Shown piece by piece: positions 8,530-17,730 of a stretch of 64,000 nucleotides of DNA (within the stretch, counting starts at the first letter, position 1; every line of letters begins with the position of its first letter). A program made the position numbers and the translations under genes. The stretch spans positions 434,001-498,000 of the forward strand of contig NZ_CP088251.1 of NCBI RefSeq assembly GCF_021117405.1, given 5' to 3'. This DNA comes from Frateuria edaphi (GTDB lineage Bacteria > Pseudomonadota > Gammaproteobacteria > Xanthomonadales > Rhodanobacteraceae). Under the pieces are notes generated by a model. That model made no database searches. It was given only the letters and a program-made list of their open reading frames with translations, and was not told the origin of the DNA.

Positions 8530-10658
8530 GTGAAGCGACGCAAGACGACGAAACCCCTTCGGCCGGCACCTCGCGCGGGCAATATTCGCTCAAGTCCGGC
8601 GACACCTTCGTCGTCTGCGACGCCTATGGCGACATCCGCGGCGACTCCAGCGGACTTTTCCACAACGACACCCGCATGCTGTCCGCCTTCACGCTGGACC
8701 TGGGCGGCAAGCCGCCCTCGTTGCTCAGTGCGGCGATCGCCCACGACAACGTGCTGTTCACCGCCAACCTTTCCAACAAGCCGCTGCCGCCGATGGGCGA
8801 GCGCGCCACGCCGCAGGGGGTCATCCATCTGCAGCGCACGCGCTTCCTGTGGGGCGCGCGCATGTACGAGCGCATCTCCTGCGTCAACTACGACGACACC
8901 GAGGTGCAGGTGACCCTGACGCTGCACTTCGCGGCGGACTTCCGCGACATCTTCGAAGTGCGCGGAACGCCGCGGAGGAAACGGGGCGTGCTGCATGCGC
9001 CCAGGGTGGGGGACGCCTCGGTGGCGTTGCGCTACGACGGCCTCGATGGCGTCACGCGTAGCTCGGTCATCTGCTTTTCGGCCACGCCCGATCGCGTGGA
9101 TGGCGAATCGGCCGAGCTCACCCTGACGCTGCCGCGGCTGAGCAACACCGAGCTCTACGTCGAGATCGGCCCCGAGCACGCCGAACCCAGCCGCCAGCGC
9201 TTCCGTGCCGCCGCCGCCAAGGCGCGCCGCGCCATGCGCCGACGCCTCGTCCATGGCGCGCGCCCACGCAGCAACGCGCGGCTGTTCAATGCATGGCTCG
9301 AGCGTTCGCGCGCGGACATCGCGCTGCTGGTCAGCGAATTTCCCACCGGTCCGTATCCCTGCGCAGGCATCCCGTGGTTCGCCACGCCGTTCGGGCGCGA
9401 CGGCATCATCACCGCCTTGCAGCTTCTGTGGCTGGATGCCGGCCTGGCCCGCGGTGTGCTCGGCTACCTGGCCGAGCACCAGGCGCATGAAACGTCGGCC
9501 TTTCGCGACTCGGCGCCGGGCAAGATCATGCACGAGACGCGCAAGAGCGAGATGGCCGATCTGGGCGAGGTGCCGTTCGGCCGCTACTACGGCGGCGTCG
9601 ACACCACGCCCCTGTACGTGATGCTCGCCGGTGCGTATGCCGAACGCACCGGCGACGACGTCTTCGTCGACAAGCTGTGGCCTGCGCTCACCGCCGCGAT
9701 GGGCTGGATCGAGCGCACCTGCGACCGCGATCCGCACGGTTTCCTCACCTACGCGCAGGGCGAGAAGGGTGGCCTGCTCAACCAGGGCTGGAAGGACAGC
9801 GAGGATTCGGTGTTCCACGCCGACGGGCGCATTCCGGCGGCGCCGATCGCGCTGGTGGAAGTGCAGGGCTACGTGTACGCCGCGCTGTCGGCGATGGCGC
9901 GCCTGGCCGAGCGGCGGGGCGACGACGATTCGGCGGCCGGCTGGCGCCACCGCGCGCTCCTCATGCGCAAAAAGGTCGAGGAGCTGTTCTGGGACGAGGA
10001 GATGAGCAACTACGGGATCGCGCGCGACGGCGACGACACGCTCTGTCGCGTGCGCGCGTCCAACGTGGGGCACCTGCTGTACGTCGGCCTGCCCAAGCTG
10101 TGGCGGGCGAAGAAGGTGATCCGCCAGTTCCGCACGGCGCCCTTCGACAGCGGCTGGGGCGTGCGCACCCTGGCCATGCAGCAGGCGCGCTACAACCCGA
10201 TGTCCTACCACGACGGTTCGGTATGGCCGCATGACGTGGCGATCTGCGCCGCCGGCATGGCGCATTACGGCGAGCGCGAAGACGCCGTGCGCCTGCTCGG
10301 CGAAACCTTCGAGGCGGCGGTGCACTTCGGCATGCGCCTGCCCGAACTGTTCTGCGGCTTCCCGCGCGCCACCGGCGAACCGCCGATCGCCTACCCGGTC
10401 GCCTGCCTGCCGCAGGCCTGGGCGGCCGGCTCGGTGTTCATGATGCTGCAGGCCTGCCTTGGCGTGACCGTCGATGGCCGTCGCGGCGAGGTGCGCATCG
10501 ACCGCCCGCAGCTGCCCGAGGGCGTCGACCGGCTGACCCTGCATCGGCTGGACGTGGGTGGCGACACCATCGACCTGGGCTTCGAGCGGATCGGCTCGCG
10601 CACGGTGGCGTTCCGTGCCGGTGGGTCGGTCGACGTGCGCATTCTCGCCAAGGTCTGA
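8526..10658 (+). CDS. Amylo-alpha-1,6-glucosidase / glycogen-debranching family protein
   Basis: This is a 710-residue protein. The N-terminal beta-rich glycogen-debranching domain covers about residues 25-260 (YSLKSGDTFVVCD, SSGLFHNDTRMLS). The (alpha/alpha)6-barrel catalytic part follows, with PWFATPFGRDGIIT, GGVDTTPLYV, WKDSEDSVFHADG and SYHDGSVWPHD; the Asp and Glu residues in these motifs are the likely catalytic acids. No signal peptide is present, so it acts in the cytoplasm. The start is fixed by the ATGA overlap with the upstream GT4 gene; an in-frame ATG at 8499 lies inside that gene. No glgA, glgB or glgP genes are nearby, so it may not act on classical glycogen. A terminator-like hairpin follows at 10758-10791. 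Confidence 0.88.
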   Translation: MSEATQDDETPSAGTSRGQYSLKSGDTFVVCDAYGDIRGDSSGLFHNDTRMLSAFTLDLGGKPPSLLSAAIAHDNVLFTANLSNKPLPPMGERATPQGVIHLQRTRFLWGARMYERISCVNYDDTEVQVTLTLHFAADFRDIFEVRGTPRRKRGVLHAPRVGDASVALRYDGLDGVTRSSVICFSATPDRVDGESAELTLTLPRLSNTELYVEIGPEHAEPSRQRFRAAAAKARRAMRRRLVHGARPRSNARLFNAWLERSRADIALLVSEFPTGPYPCAGIPWFATPFGRDGIITALQLLWLDAGLARGVLGYLAEHQAHETSAFRDSAPGKIMHETRKSEMADLGEVPFGRYYGGVDTTPLYVMLAGAYAERTGDDVFVDKLWPALTAAMGWIERTCDRDPHGFLTYAQGEKGGLLNQGWKDSEDSVFHADGRIPAAPIALVEVQGYVYAALSAMARLAERRGDDDSAAGWRHRALLMRKKVEELFWDEEMSNYGIARDGDDTLCRVRASNVGHLLYVGLPKLWRAKKVIRQFRTAPFDSGWGVRTLAMQQARYNPMSYHDGSVWPHDVAICAAGMAHYGEREDAVRLLGETFEAAVHFGMRLPELFCGFPRATGEPPIAYPVACLPQAWAAGSVFMMLQACLGVTVDGRRGEVRIDRPQLPEGVDRLTLHRLDVGGDTIDLGFERIGSRTVAFRAGGSVDVRILAKV

Positions 10659-10757
10659 CGGCGGCGCGAAGCCTTCCCCCATCCGCCTTTCGGGACCCTT
10701 CACCGTTGACGGAGGAAGGAACGAGGCGCTGCATGAGCCTTCCCCGTGAGCGCGGGA

Positions 10758-10791
10758 AAGGGCGCCGACAGGCGGTTGGGGGCGCCTTTTG
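10758..10791 (+). terminator. Rho-independent terminator after the GT4/debranching pair
   Basis: The left arm AAAGGGCGCC (10758-10767) pairs with the right arm GGCGCCTTTT (10782-10791) with one G-U pair and a 14-base loop. The right arm itself supplies a four-T run. It lies between the debranching gene and the protein kinase gene, which makes the latter a separate transcription unit. Confidence 0.6.
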
Positions 10792-10899
10792 GCAGAGTCC
10801 TCGGAACAAATCGTCCCCACACCGCCGGCCTACGTGCCGCGACATGTGATTTCCGCGTGAAATCGGCGCCATAATCCCCGTCCGGGACCGGGGGATCGC

Positions 10900-13758
10900 A
10901 TGGCAGGGCAGCTGACCGATCGCTACGTCGAAGCGAAACGCATCGCCATGGCCGCGATGGACGTGGATGCGTCCGCGCGCGACGCGCTGATCGGCGGGCA
11001 TGTGGGCGAGGACGCCGAACTCGAGCGCGAGGTGCGCTGGATGCTCGAAGCGATCGAGCGCACGCACACCGCCACCTTGCCGTTTTCCCCCGCCGCCGTC
11101 CCGCCCGACCTCAGCGGTCAGCAGACGCAGGCCACCGCACCGCGCAACTACCGCATCCTGCGCCTGCTCGGCGAGGGCGGCATGGGCATGGTCTACCTGG
11201 CCGAGCGTTGCGACGAGGGGTTCACCCAACAGGTTGCGCTGAAGTTCCTGCATGCGTCCGCGCAGGGTTCGCCGATCCTGCACGAGCGCTTCAGCCAGGA
11301 ACGCCGGCTGCTGGCGCGACTGGAGCATCCCGGCATCGCGCGCCTCCTCGATGGCGGCGTGATGGACGGCGGCCAGCCGTTCCTGGCGATGGAATACGTC
11401 GAAGGGCGGCGCATCGACGAGTGGTGCGACGCGCATGCGCTCCCGCTCAACGAGCGCATCGCGCTGTTCCTGAAGGTCTGCGATGCGGTCGAGTTCGCCC
11501 ATCGCAACCTGGTGATCCATCGCGACATCAAGCCGGCCAACATCCTGGTCACCGCCAACGGCACGCCCAAGCTGCTGGACTTCGGCATCGCGCGCATCAT
11601 CGAGGAGGGCGGGCAGGTGCTCGCCACCGCCACCGCGGCGCACGCATTGACGTTGGCCTACGCCAGCCCCGAACAGATCGAGCAGCAGCCGTTGACCACC
11701 GGCGCGGACGTCTATTCGCTGGGCGTGGTGCTTTACCAGCTGATCGCCGGCCGCCGGCCCTACCAGCATCTGGTCACGCCGCATCTGCTGTCCAACGCCA
11801 TCGTCGGCGGCCAGGTCGAGGCGCCCAGTCGCAGCCTGCGCGCGGCGCCGGCCGACCAGCGCCGGTCGCGGCGGTCGATTCCGGCCGACGTCGATGCCAT
11901 CGTGCTCAAGGCCTTGCGCCGCCAGGTGAGCCAGCGCTATGCCAGCGTGGCCGAGTTCGCGCAGGACCTGCGGCACTACCTGGCGCAGCGGCCGGTCAAG
12001 GCGCGCCGCGGTCGCCAGTGGTATCGCCTGCGCCGCTACGTGCAGCGCAACCGCTGGCCGCTGGCCGCCGCGGGCATGGTGCTGGCGACCGTGCTGGCCG
12101 GCCTCACCGCCTCGTTGCTGGCGCTGGCCCAGACACGTGCGGCGCAACGGCTGGCCGAGCAGCGCCAGCACGACCTCGAGCGCATGGTTGCCTTCCAGCA
12201 ATCGATGCTGCAGAGCGTCGACATCGACGCCATGGGCCACGCACTGACCCACGACGCCCGCACGCTGGTGCTCGCGCGCTTCGACGCGCTGGGGCGCCAG
12301 ACCATCGACCGGCGACAGCTGGAGCAGGTCTTCGCCGGGATCGATGCCGCGGGACCGGCGAGCGATGCGCTGGATACGTACGTAGTCAGCCACGCGCTGG
12401 CTCGGCTGGACAGCGATTTCGCGGATGCGCCGCTGCTGGCTGCGGACATGCGCCAGTCGCTGGCACGCGTGCTGCTGACGATCGGTAGCTACGCGCACGC
12501 GGCCGTGGAACTGCGCAACGTGGTCCAGGTGCGCCGGCAGCGCCTGGCCGCGGGCGACGCGGCACTGGTGTCGGCGCGCGCCGACCTGGCCGAAGCGTTG
12601 TTCCGGGGCGGCCAACTGGACCAGGCGGCGGAGGTCTACGACACCGCGCTGCCGGCCGCGGCGGCCCTGCCGCCGGCCGATCCCCTGCAGGTGGCCGTGC
12701 TCTCCGGACGGGCCCGCGTGCTGGCCGCGCAGGGTCATTTAGGGCAGGCGCTCAACCGGCAGGAAGCGCTCTACGCCGGCCTGGCGCCGCGCCTGCCCGC
12801 CACCGACGAAGGCCTGTTGCGGCTGCGCCGCGATCGCGTCGAAACGCTCACCCAGCTGGGCGAGCGCGATCGCGCGCGGGCGGAGCTGGAGTACCTGGTG
12901 CCGCTGTACCGTCAGGCTTTCGGCGCCGAGCACCCGGAGGCCCTGGCCACCACCCTCACGCTGGCCACGCTGCTTTATTCGCAGGACAACGAGTACGAGC
13001 GCTCGCTCGTGCTGGCGCAGGACGTAGCGGCGATCCGCCAGCGCCGGCTGGGCGCCGACCACCCGCTGACCCTGCAGGCACGCGCGCTGGCGGCGTCGAA
13101 CGAGGTTCGGCTGGCGCTCGATCCGGCGACCATGGCGCAAGTGCACGAGCGCCTGGACGCGATCATCCAGGGCTACCGGCGCGTGCTCGGCCCCGACAAT
13201 CCGCAGACGCTCGAGGCGATGACCGACATGGTGCGGCTGCTGTCCAAGCAGGACCGCTATCCCGAAGCCATCGCGATGGAGCGCGAAATCCTCGACGGGC
13301 GCACCCGCACGCTGGGCCCGAATCACTTCAGCACGCTGTACGCGCGGGGCAGCCTGGCCAGCCTGCTCTGCGGGAACGGCCAGTACGCCGAGGCCAGCAA
13401 GCAGGGCGAGCAGGTACTGGCCGCGCTGCGCCGCCAGCTCGGCGATGATCACCCGATGACGCTGGCGACCTGGGACCTCATCGGCCGCATCGAGGCGAGC
13501 GCCGGCCATTGGGCGCGGGCGCGCGATGCCCATGCGAAGGCGCTGGAGGGCCGCGCGCGCACGCTCGGCAACACCGATGCGCATACCATCGAGAGCGCGT
13601 CGCGGCTGTACGCGGTGCTGCGCCGGTTGCACGACACGTCGGGCGCGCAGCACGTGCTCGCGACCTACCTGCAGCCGGTCATTGCCATGAAGCCGGAAAC
13701 GCTCAACGCCGGCATGCGCAGCGTGCGGGAAGAGGCGATCGCGGCGGTCGAGGGCTAG
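10900..13758 (+). CDS. Hanks-type serine/threonine protein kinase with TPR repeats
   Basis: This 952-residue protein has a eukaryotic-like kinase domain (about 84-360). It shows glycine loop GEGGMGMVY (91-99), catalytic Lys115, HRDIKPANIL with D209, DFGIAR with D228, and SPEQIEQQPLTTGADVYSLG. One transmembrane helix (about 387-410) follows a basic stretch. The extracytoplasmic C-terminal half is helical with repeated blocks such as FGAEHPEALATTLTLATLL and LGADHPLTLQARALA. These are tetratricopeptide repeats of the kinesin-light-chain type. The layout suggests a receptor kinase whose TPR region senses or scaffolds protein partners in the periplasm. A GGGGGAT ribosome site precedes ATG 10900. 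A CATAAT at 10870-10875 may be a -10 element, but no good -35 is seen. Substrates are unknown. Confidence 0.92.
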   Translation: MAGQLTDRYVEAKRIAMAAMDVDASARDALIGGHVGEDAELEREVRWMLEAIERTHTATLPFSPAAVPPDLSGQQTQATAPRNYRILRLLGEGGMGMVYLAERCDEGFTQQVALKFLHASAQGSPILHERFSQERRLLARLEHPGIARLLDGGVMDGGQPFLAMEYVEGRRIDEWCDAHALPLNERIALFLKVCDAVEFAHRNLVIHRDIKPANILVTANGTPKLLDFGIARIIEEGGQVLATATAAHALTLAYASPEQIEQQPLTTGADVYSLGVVLYQLIAGRRPYQHLVTPHLLSNAIVGGQVEAPSRSLRAAPADQRRSRRSIPADVDAIVLKALRRQVSQRYASVAEFAQDLRHYLAQRPVKARRGRQWYRLRRYVQRNRWPLAAAGMVLATVLAGLTASLLALAQTRAAQRLAEQRQHDLERMVAFQQSMLQSVDIDAMGHALTHDARTLVLARFDALGRQTIDRRQLEQVFAGIDAAGPASDALDTYVVSHALARLDSDFADAPLLAADMRQSLARVLLTIGSYAHAAVELRNVVQVRRQRLAAGDAALVSARADLAEALFRGGQLDQAAEVYDTALPAAAALPPADPLQVAVLSGRARVLAAQGHLGQALNRQEALYAGLAPRLPATDEGLLRLRRDRVETLTQLGERDRARAELEYLVPLYRQAFGAEHPEALATTLTLATLLYSQDNEYERSLVLAQDVAAIRQRRLGADHPLTLQARALAASNEVRLALDPATMAQVHERLDAIIQGYRRVLGPDNPQTLEAMTDMVRLLSKQDRYPEAIAMEREILDGRTRTLGPNHFSTLYARGSLASLLCGNGQYAEASKQGEQVLAALRRQLGDDHPMTLATWDLIGRIEASAGHWARARDAHAKALEGRARTLGNTDAHTIESASRLYAVLRRLHDTSGAQHVLATYLQPVIAMKPETLNAGMRSVREEAIAAVEG

Positions 13759-14017
13759 GCAGCGCCATGTGTGCCTTGCCGACAGGGCTGGCCACGACAA
13801 AAGGAGTGGCCCAGGCCGCTGACCTGCGCTGCCGCCAGCCCCTACAAAAAAGGGCCTTCTTCCAAGCGGACTCGACCGGACCTGCTCGACATCCTCGCCA
13901 CAAAGCGCCGGCACAACAGCCATTTGCATGACGAACTTGTGGCTTTTCAGAGCTGCCGTGCGTTAAGGTCTGTTCAACGCTACATGACGTCGTCGGCGGC
14001 GGCGGGGACTAACAGGT

Positions 14018-15073
14018 GTGACTACAGAATCGTTTTCGCCCAGCCGGCTCGGCGCCCTGTGGGTCGTTGCCCTGTTGTGGCTGGTCGCCAGCGTGGCCCA
14101 CGCCGGACAGGCGGCCATCGTGGTCGACGCCACTACCGGACGCGTGCTGGGCCAGGTCAACGCCGACGAGCAGAACTACCCTGCCTCGCTGACCAAGATG
14201 ATGACGCTCTACCTTACCTTCCGCGAACTCAAGGCCGGTCGCCTGACGCTCGAGGACAACCTGCCGGTATCCCGCTGGGCCTCCAATCGCCAGCCGAGCA
14301 AGTTGGGCCTGCGCCCGGGTCAGAACATCTCGGTGGAGAACTGCATCCTTGCGATGGTGACCAAGTCGGCCAACGATGCGGCCACCGTGGCGGCGGAAAG
14401 CATTGGCGGATCCGAAGCGGGTTTTGCCGACATGATGAACGCCCAGGCAGCGCTGCTCGGCATGGCCGGCACGCATTTCGACAATGCCTCGGGCCTGCCC
14501 GATCCGAAGAATTATTCGACCGCGCGCGACCTGCTGACGCTCGCGATGGCGCTGTACCGCGACTTCCCGCAATACGCGCACTACTTCTCGGCCACGGAGT
14601 TCACCTTCGAGGGGCGGGTGGTGCATGGCCACAACCACCTCATGGAACGCTACGAAGGCATGGACGGGTTGAAGACGGGCTATATCGCGGCCTCGGGCTT
14701 CAACCTCGCTTCCACCGCCGTGCGTGACGACCACCGCCTGTTCGCCGTGGTGCTGGGCGGGCGCACCGCGGCCAAGCGCGACCAGCTGATGGCGAGCCTG
14801 CTCGATGCCGGCTTCGAGCAGGCCGACGCGGCTGCCGCGCTGGCCGCCGCCGGCCAACCGGCCACGGGCGTGGCCCATCGCGTACTGGCCGCGCTCTCGC
14901 CCATCGCGAACGCCGAGGCCGATCCGGCGCCGGCGTCGGTGCCGCGGCATGCGAAACATCATGGCAAGGCCGCGACGGCCCGTCGTTCCAGCCATCGCGC
15001 GAGCCATCACGCGGTCAAACTGGCCGACCGCAAGGCCCGGCGCGTGGCGACCGCCAAGAACGGCGACGACTGA
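14018..15073 (+). CDS. D-alanyl-D-alanine carboxypeptidase (peptidase S11), short form with basic tail
   Basis: The protein is a 351-residue secreted serine DD-peptidase. A signal peptide ends near residue 29 (VASVAHA). All three catalytic motifs are present: S57-L-T-K60, S117-A-N119 and K219-T-G221. It trims the terminal D-Ala of peptidoglycan stem peptides in the periplasm. After the catalytic domain (ending near 275) there is no PBP5-type beta domain and no amphipathic membrane anchor. Instead there is a roughly 75-residue tail rich in Ala, His, Lys and Arg (for example AKHHGKAATARRSSHRASHH). The start is GTG at 14018 with a modest AGG ahead of it. The gene stands alone and is closed by a strong bidirectional terminator. 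Confidence 0.92.
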   Translation: MTTESFSPSRLGALWVVALLWLVASVAHAGQAAIVVDATTGRVLGQVNADEQNYPASLTKMMTLYLTFRELKAGRLTLEDNLPVSRWASNRQPSKLGLRPGQNISVENCILAMVTKSANDAATVAAESIGGSEAGFADMMNAQAALLGMAGTHFDNASGLPDPKNYSTARDLLTLAMALYRDFPQYAHYFSATEFTFEGRVVHGHNHLMERYEGMDGLKTGYIAASGFNLASTAVRDDHRLFAVVLGGRTAAKRDQLMASLLDAGFEQADAAAALAAAGQPATGVAHRVLAALSPIANAEADPAPASVPRHAKHHGKAATARRSSHRASHHAVKLADRKARRVATAKNGDD

Positions 15074-15100
15074 CGCCGCGTCGAGCGTCCTTCGAGACAT

Positions 15101-15132
15101 AAAAAAACCCGCGGCAGGCCGCGGGTTTTTTT
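15101..15132. terminator. Bidirectional Rho-independent terminator between the DD-carboxypeptidase and metK
   Basis: A perfect 14-bp stem (AAAAAAACCCGCGG at 15101-15114 with its complement at 15119-15132) is closed by a 4-base loop and flanked by seven A on one side and seven T on the other. It can therefore end transcription on both strands. It sits exactly between two convergent genes. Confidence 0.93.
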
Positions 15133-15146
15133 CGTGCCGGAAACGC

Positions 15147-16358
15147 TTACTTGCGCTTGCCGTTCAGCCCGGCATCGGCGCGCAGCGCCTCGGCCTTGTC
15201 CGTCTTCTCCCACGAGAACGCGGTGAAGGTCGAGCCGTCGGCCGCCTTCATCTCGTAGGGCTGGCGGCCGAAGTGGCCGTAGCTGGCGGTCTGCTGGTAC
15301 ATCGGGTGGATGAGATCCAGCATCTTGATGATGCCGTACGGACGCAGGTCGAAATGCTTGCGGATCAGCTTCTCGATCTTCTCGTCGCCGATCTTGCCCG
15401 TGCCGAAGGTGGTCACCGAGATCGAGGTCGGCTCGGCCACGCCGATGGCGTACGAGACCTGCACCTCGCAACGGTCGGCGAGACCGGCGGCCACGACGTT
15501 CTTGGCCACGTAACGCGCCGCGTAGGCCGCGGAACGGTCGACCTTGGACGGATCCTTGCCCGAAAACGCGCCGCCGCCGTGGCGAGCCCAGCCGCCGTAG
15601 GTGTCGACGATGATCTTGCGGCCGGTCAGGCCGCAGTCGCCCACCGGACCGCCGATGACGAACTTGCCGGTCGGATTGATGTGGAACTTCGTGCCCTTGT
15701 GCAGCAGCTTGGCCGGCAGCACGGGCTTCAAGATCTCCTCGCGCACGGCCTCGATGAGGTCCTTCTGCTTGACGCCCGGGTCGTGCTGGGTCGAGAGCAC
15801 TACCGCGTCGATGGCGACGGCCACGTCGTTCTCGTAGCGCAGGGTAACCTGGCTCTTGGCGTCCGGGCGCAGCCACGGCAGCGGCGAATTCTTCTTCTTG
15901 CGGACCTTCGCCTGCTGCTCGACCAGCCGGTGCGAGTAGTAGATCGCCGCCGGCATGAAGTCCTTCGTCTCGTTGGTGGCGTAGCCGAACATCAGGCCCT
16001 GGTCACCGGCGCCCTGTTCCTCGGGCTTCTTGCGGTCCACGCCCTGGTTGATGTCGGGCGACTGCTTGCCGATCAGGTTGAGCACGCCGCAGGTGGCGCC
16101 GTCGAAGCCGACTTCGGAGGAGTCGTAACCGATGTCCAGGATCACCTTGCGGGTCAGGCCCTCCAGGTCGATCCAGGCGGAGGTGGTGATCTCGCCGGCG
16201 ACGATCGCCACGCCGGTCTTCACCATTGTCTCGCACGCCACGCGCGCACGCGGGTCCTGCGCGAGGATCGCGTCGAGGACGGCGTCGGAGATCTGGTCGG
16301 CGACCTTGTCGGGATGGCCTTCGGAGACCGACTCGGAGGTGAAGAGGTAGTTGCTCAT
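15147..16358 (-). CDS. metK: S-adenosylmethionine synthetase
   Basis: This 403-residue cytoplasmic enzyme makes S-adenosylmethionine from ATP and methionine. Family signatures are all visible: [18 protein letters not shown] near the N terminus, the [12 protein letters not shown] loop near 135, and [19 protein letters not shown] near 270. Length is about that of other proteobacterial MetK proteins. An AAGGAAGGA ribosome site lies 11-12 bases before ATG 16358. A TATCAT on the minus strand (16406-16411) is the likely -10 and would give a leader of only about 45 bases, leaving no room for a SAM-sensing riboswitch. It is transcribed alone and ends at the shared bidirectional terminator. Confidence 0.97.
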   Translation of the reverse strand: MSNYLFTSESVSEGHPDKVADQISDAVLDAILAQDPRARVACETMVKTGVAIVAGEITTSAWIDLEGLTRKVILDIGYDSSEVGFDGATCGVLNLIGKQSPDINQGVDRKKPEEQGAGDQGLMFGYATNETKDFMPAAIYYSHRLVEQQAKVRKKKNSPLPWLRPDAKSQVTLRYENDVAVAIDAVVLSTQHDPGVKQKDLIEAVREEILKPVLPAKLLHKGTKFHINPTGKFVIGGPVGDCGLTGRKIIVDTYGGWARHGGGAFSGKDPSKVDRSAAYAARYVAKNVVAAGLADRCEVQVSYAIGVAEPTSISVTTFGTGKIGDEKIEKLIRKHFDLRPYGIIKMLDLIHPMYQQTASYGHFGRQPYEMKAADGSTFTAFSWEKTDKAEALRADAGLNGKRK

Positions 16359-16405
16359 CGCGGGTTATATCCTTCCTTTCGGATACAGAGATAAAGAAGC
16401 CGCGC

Positions 16406-16433
16406 ATGATACACGCGAGCGCGGCGGATTGCA
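16406..16433 (-). promoter_or_regulatory. Possible metK promoter
   Basis: On the minus strand TATCAT (16411-16406) resembles a -10 hexamer. The hexamer 16 bases upstream (TGCAAT, 16433-16428) matches the -35 consensus poorly. Position and the short leader to the metK ribosome site fit a vegetative promoter, but the call rests mainly on the -10. Confidence 0.35.
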
Positions 16434-16722
16434 GGCCAGCGTACTACCCGGGGGTCAAGGTTTCATACCTGTTCAGGCGGCGGACGGCTGGATGGCCAAA
16501 TGCCCGGGGCTCGTTTTCGCCTGGGAGGGCTGGTGCCTGGCGAGATGAGGATGGACGCGCCGCGGCCCTGCGCCCTCCCTCCGCTGGACTGGAGGCGAGG
16601 GACCAGCCTTGCCACAAGGGCATCTGGTGCGAGCTTTGTAGCAAGCGCGGCCTGATGAGGTTCCCCGCAAGCCGCGGCTTCTCATCCGACCCTCTCCGGA
16701 AGGGTGGTTCGATCTGCGGGTG
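16434..16722. other. Remainder of the metK-dusB spacer, no gene recognised
   Basis: The whole gap between metK and dusB is 364 bases. Beyond the possible metK promoter I see no coding sequence with a credible start and homology, no tRNA or riboswitch fold, and no copy of the dispersed palindrome found elsewhere. Small open frames here have the composition of GC-rich shadow frames. A weak hairpin (ACCCTCTCCGGAAGGGTGG, about 16690-16708) lies just past the dusB stop and might act in termination, but it lacks a T run. Confidence 0.5.
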
Positions 16723-17709
16723 TCAGGCCGCGGCGCGCTGAAGGTCGCCCAGGCCGGCGAAGTACTCGGCAGTCAGTCGCAACTGCTCGCCAGCGCTCTC
16801 GGCCCGGTTGACCACATGCCGGAACGCCGCGTTCTCCGGCCGATCCTTGGCATACCACCCCAGATGCTTGCGCGCGATGCGAACCCCCGCATGCTCGCCG
16901 TAGAAGGCGTAGAGGTGTTCCAAGTGGCCGAGCAGGATCGCGGCGACCTCCGCCGGCGTGGGCTCGGGCAGCCTCTCGCCGGTGGCAAGGTAATGGGCGA
17001 CCTCGCGGAAAATCCATGGTCGTCCCTGCGCGCCGCGCCCGATCATCACCGCGTCGGCACCGGTCACGTCGAGCACGTGGCGGGCACGCTCGGGGCTGGT
17101 GACATCGCCGTTGGCCAGCACCGGGATACTTACGGCGGCCTTCACCGCAGCGATGGTCGCGTACTCGGCCTCGCCCTCGTACTTGTCCGCGCGCGTGCGC
17201 CCGTGCACCGACAGCGCGGCGATGCCGCTGTCCTCGGCGATGCGCGCGATGTTCAAGGCGTTCCTGTGCTCGCGATCCCAGCCGGTACGGATCTTCAACG
17301 TCACCGGCACCTCGACCGCGTCGGCCACCGCCTTGCAGATGCGCGCCACCAGTGGCTCGTCCTGCAACAGCGCCGAGCCCGACCACACGTTGCAGACCTT
17401 CTTGGCCGGGCAACCCATGTTGATGTCGACGATCTGCGCGCCGTTGGCCACGTTGAAGCGCGCCGCCTCGGCGAGCATGCCCGGGTCGTAGCCCGCGATC
17501 TGCACGCTGACCGGCTCCGGTTCACCGGCGTGGTCCATGCGGTGCAGCGACTTGCGCGTATGCCAGAGCTTCGGATCGGCGGTGGTCATTTCCGACACGG
17601 CCAGCCCCGCGCCCAGCCGTTTGCACAGCAGGCGGAAAGGCTTGTCGGTGACCCCGGCCATGGGTGCGAGCACCACGGGAGGGTCGATGCGGTAGGGACC
17701 GATCTGCAT
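16723..17709 (-). CDS. dusB: tRNA-dihydrouridine synthase B
   Basis: This 328-residue FMN enzyme reduces uridine to dihydrouridine in the tRNA D-loop. The N terminus MQIGPYRIDPPVVLAPMAGVTDKPFR is the DusB form of the TIM-barrel start. Catalytic Cys100 sits in DINMGCPAKKV, and VHGRTRADKYEG and GADAVMIGRGAQGRPWIF are the flavin and phosphate-binding motifs. In many gammaproteobacteria dusB is the first gene of a dusB-fis operon. Here the gene downstream on the same strand is metK, 364 bases away, and there is no fis. A copy of the dispersed palindrome lies immediately upstream (17731-17794). Confidence 0.93.
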   Translation of the reverse strand: MQIGPYRIDPPVVLAPMAGVTDKPFRLLCKRLGAGLAVSEMTTADPKLWHTRKSLHRMDHAGEPEPVSVQIAGYDPGMLAEAARFNVANGAQIVDINMGCPAKKVCNVWSGSALLQDEPLVARICKAVADAVEVPVTLKIRTGWDREHRNALNIARIAEDSGIAALSVHGRTRADKYEGEAEYATIAAVKAAVSIPVLANGDVTSPERARHVLDVTGADAVMIGRGAQGRPWIFREVAHYLATGERLPEPTPAEVAAILLGHLEHLYAFYGEHAGVRIARKHLGWYAKDRPENAAFRHVVNRAESAGEQLRLTAEYFAGLGDLQRAAA

Positions 17710-17730
17710 CCGGCCATTGTACGAGGTCCC

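Noticed and set aside
16359-16722. SAM or SAH riboswitch ahead of metK
   Set aside because: The likely -10 lies about 50 bases before the start, leaving a leader too short for a known SAM-sensing fold, and no conserved core is visible in the rest of the spacer.
16406-16741. Small open frames in the metK-dusB spacer
   Set aside because: No ribosome site or family match; amino-acid composition is that of random GC-rich sequence, and they run into dusB antisense.
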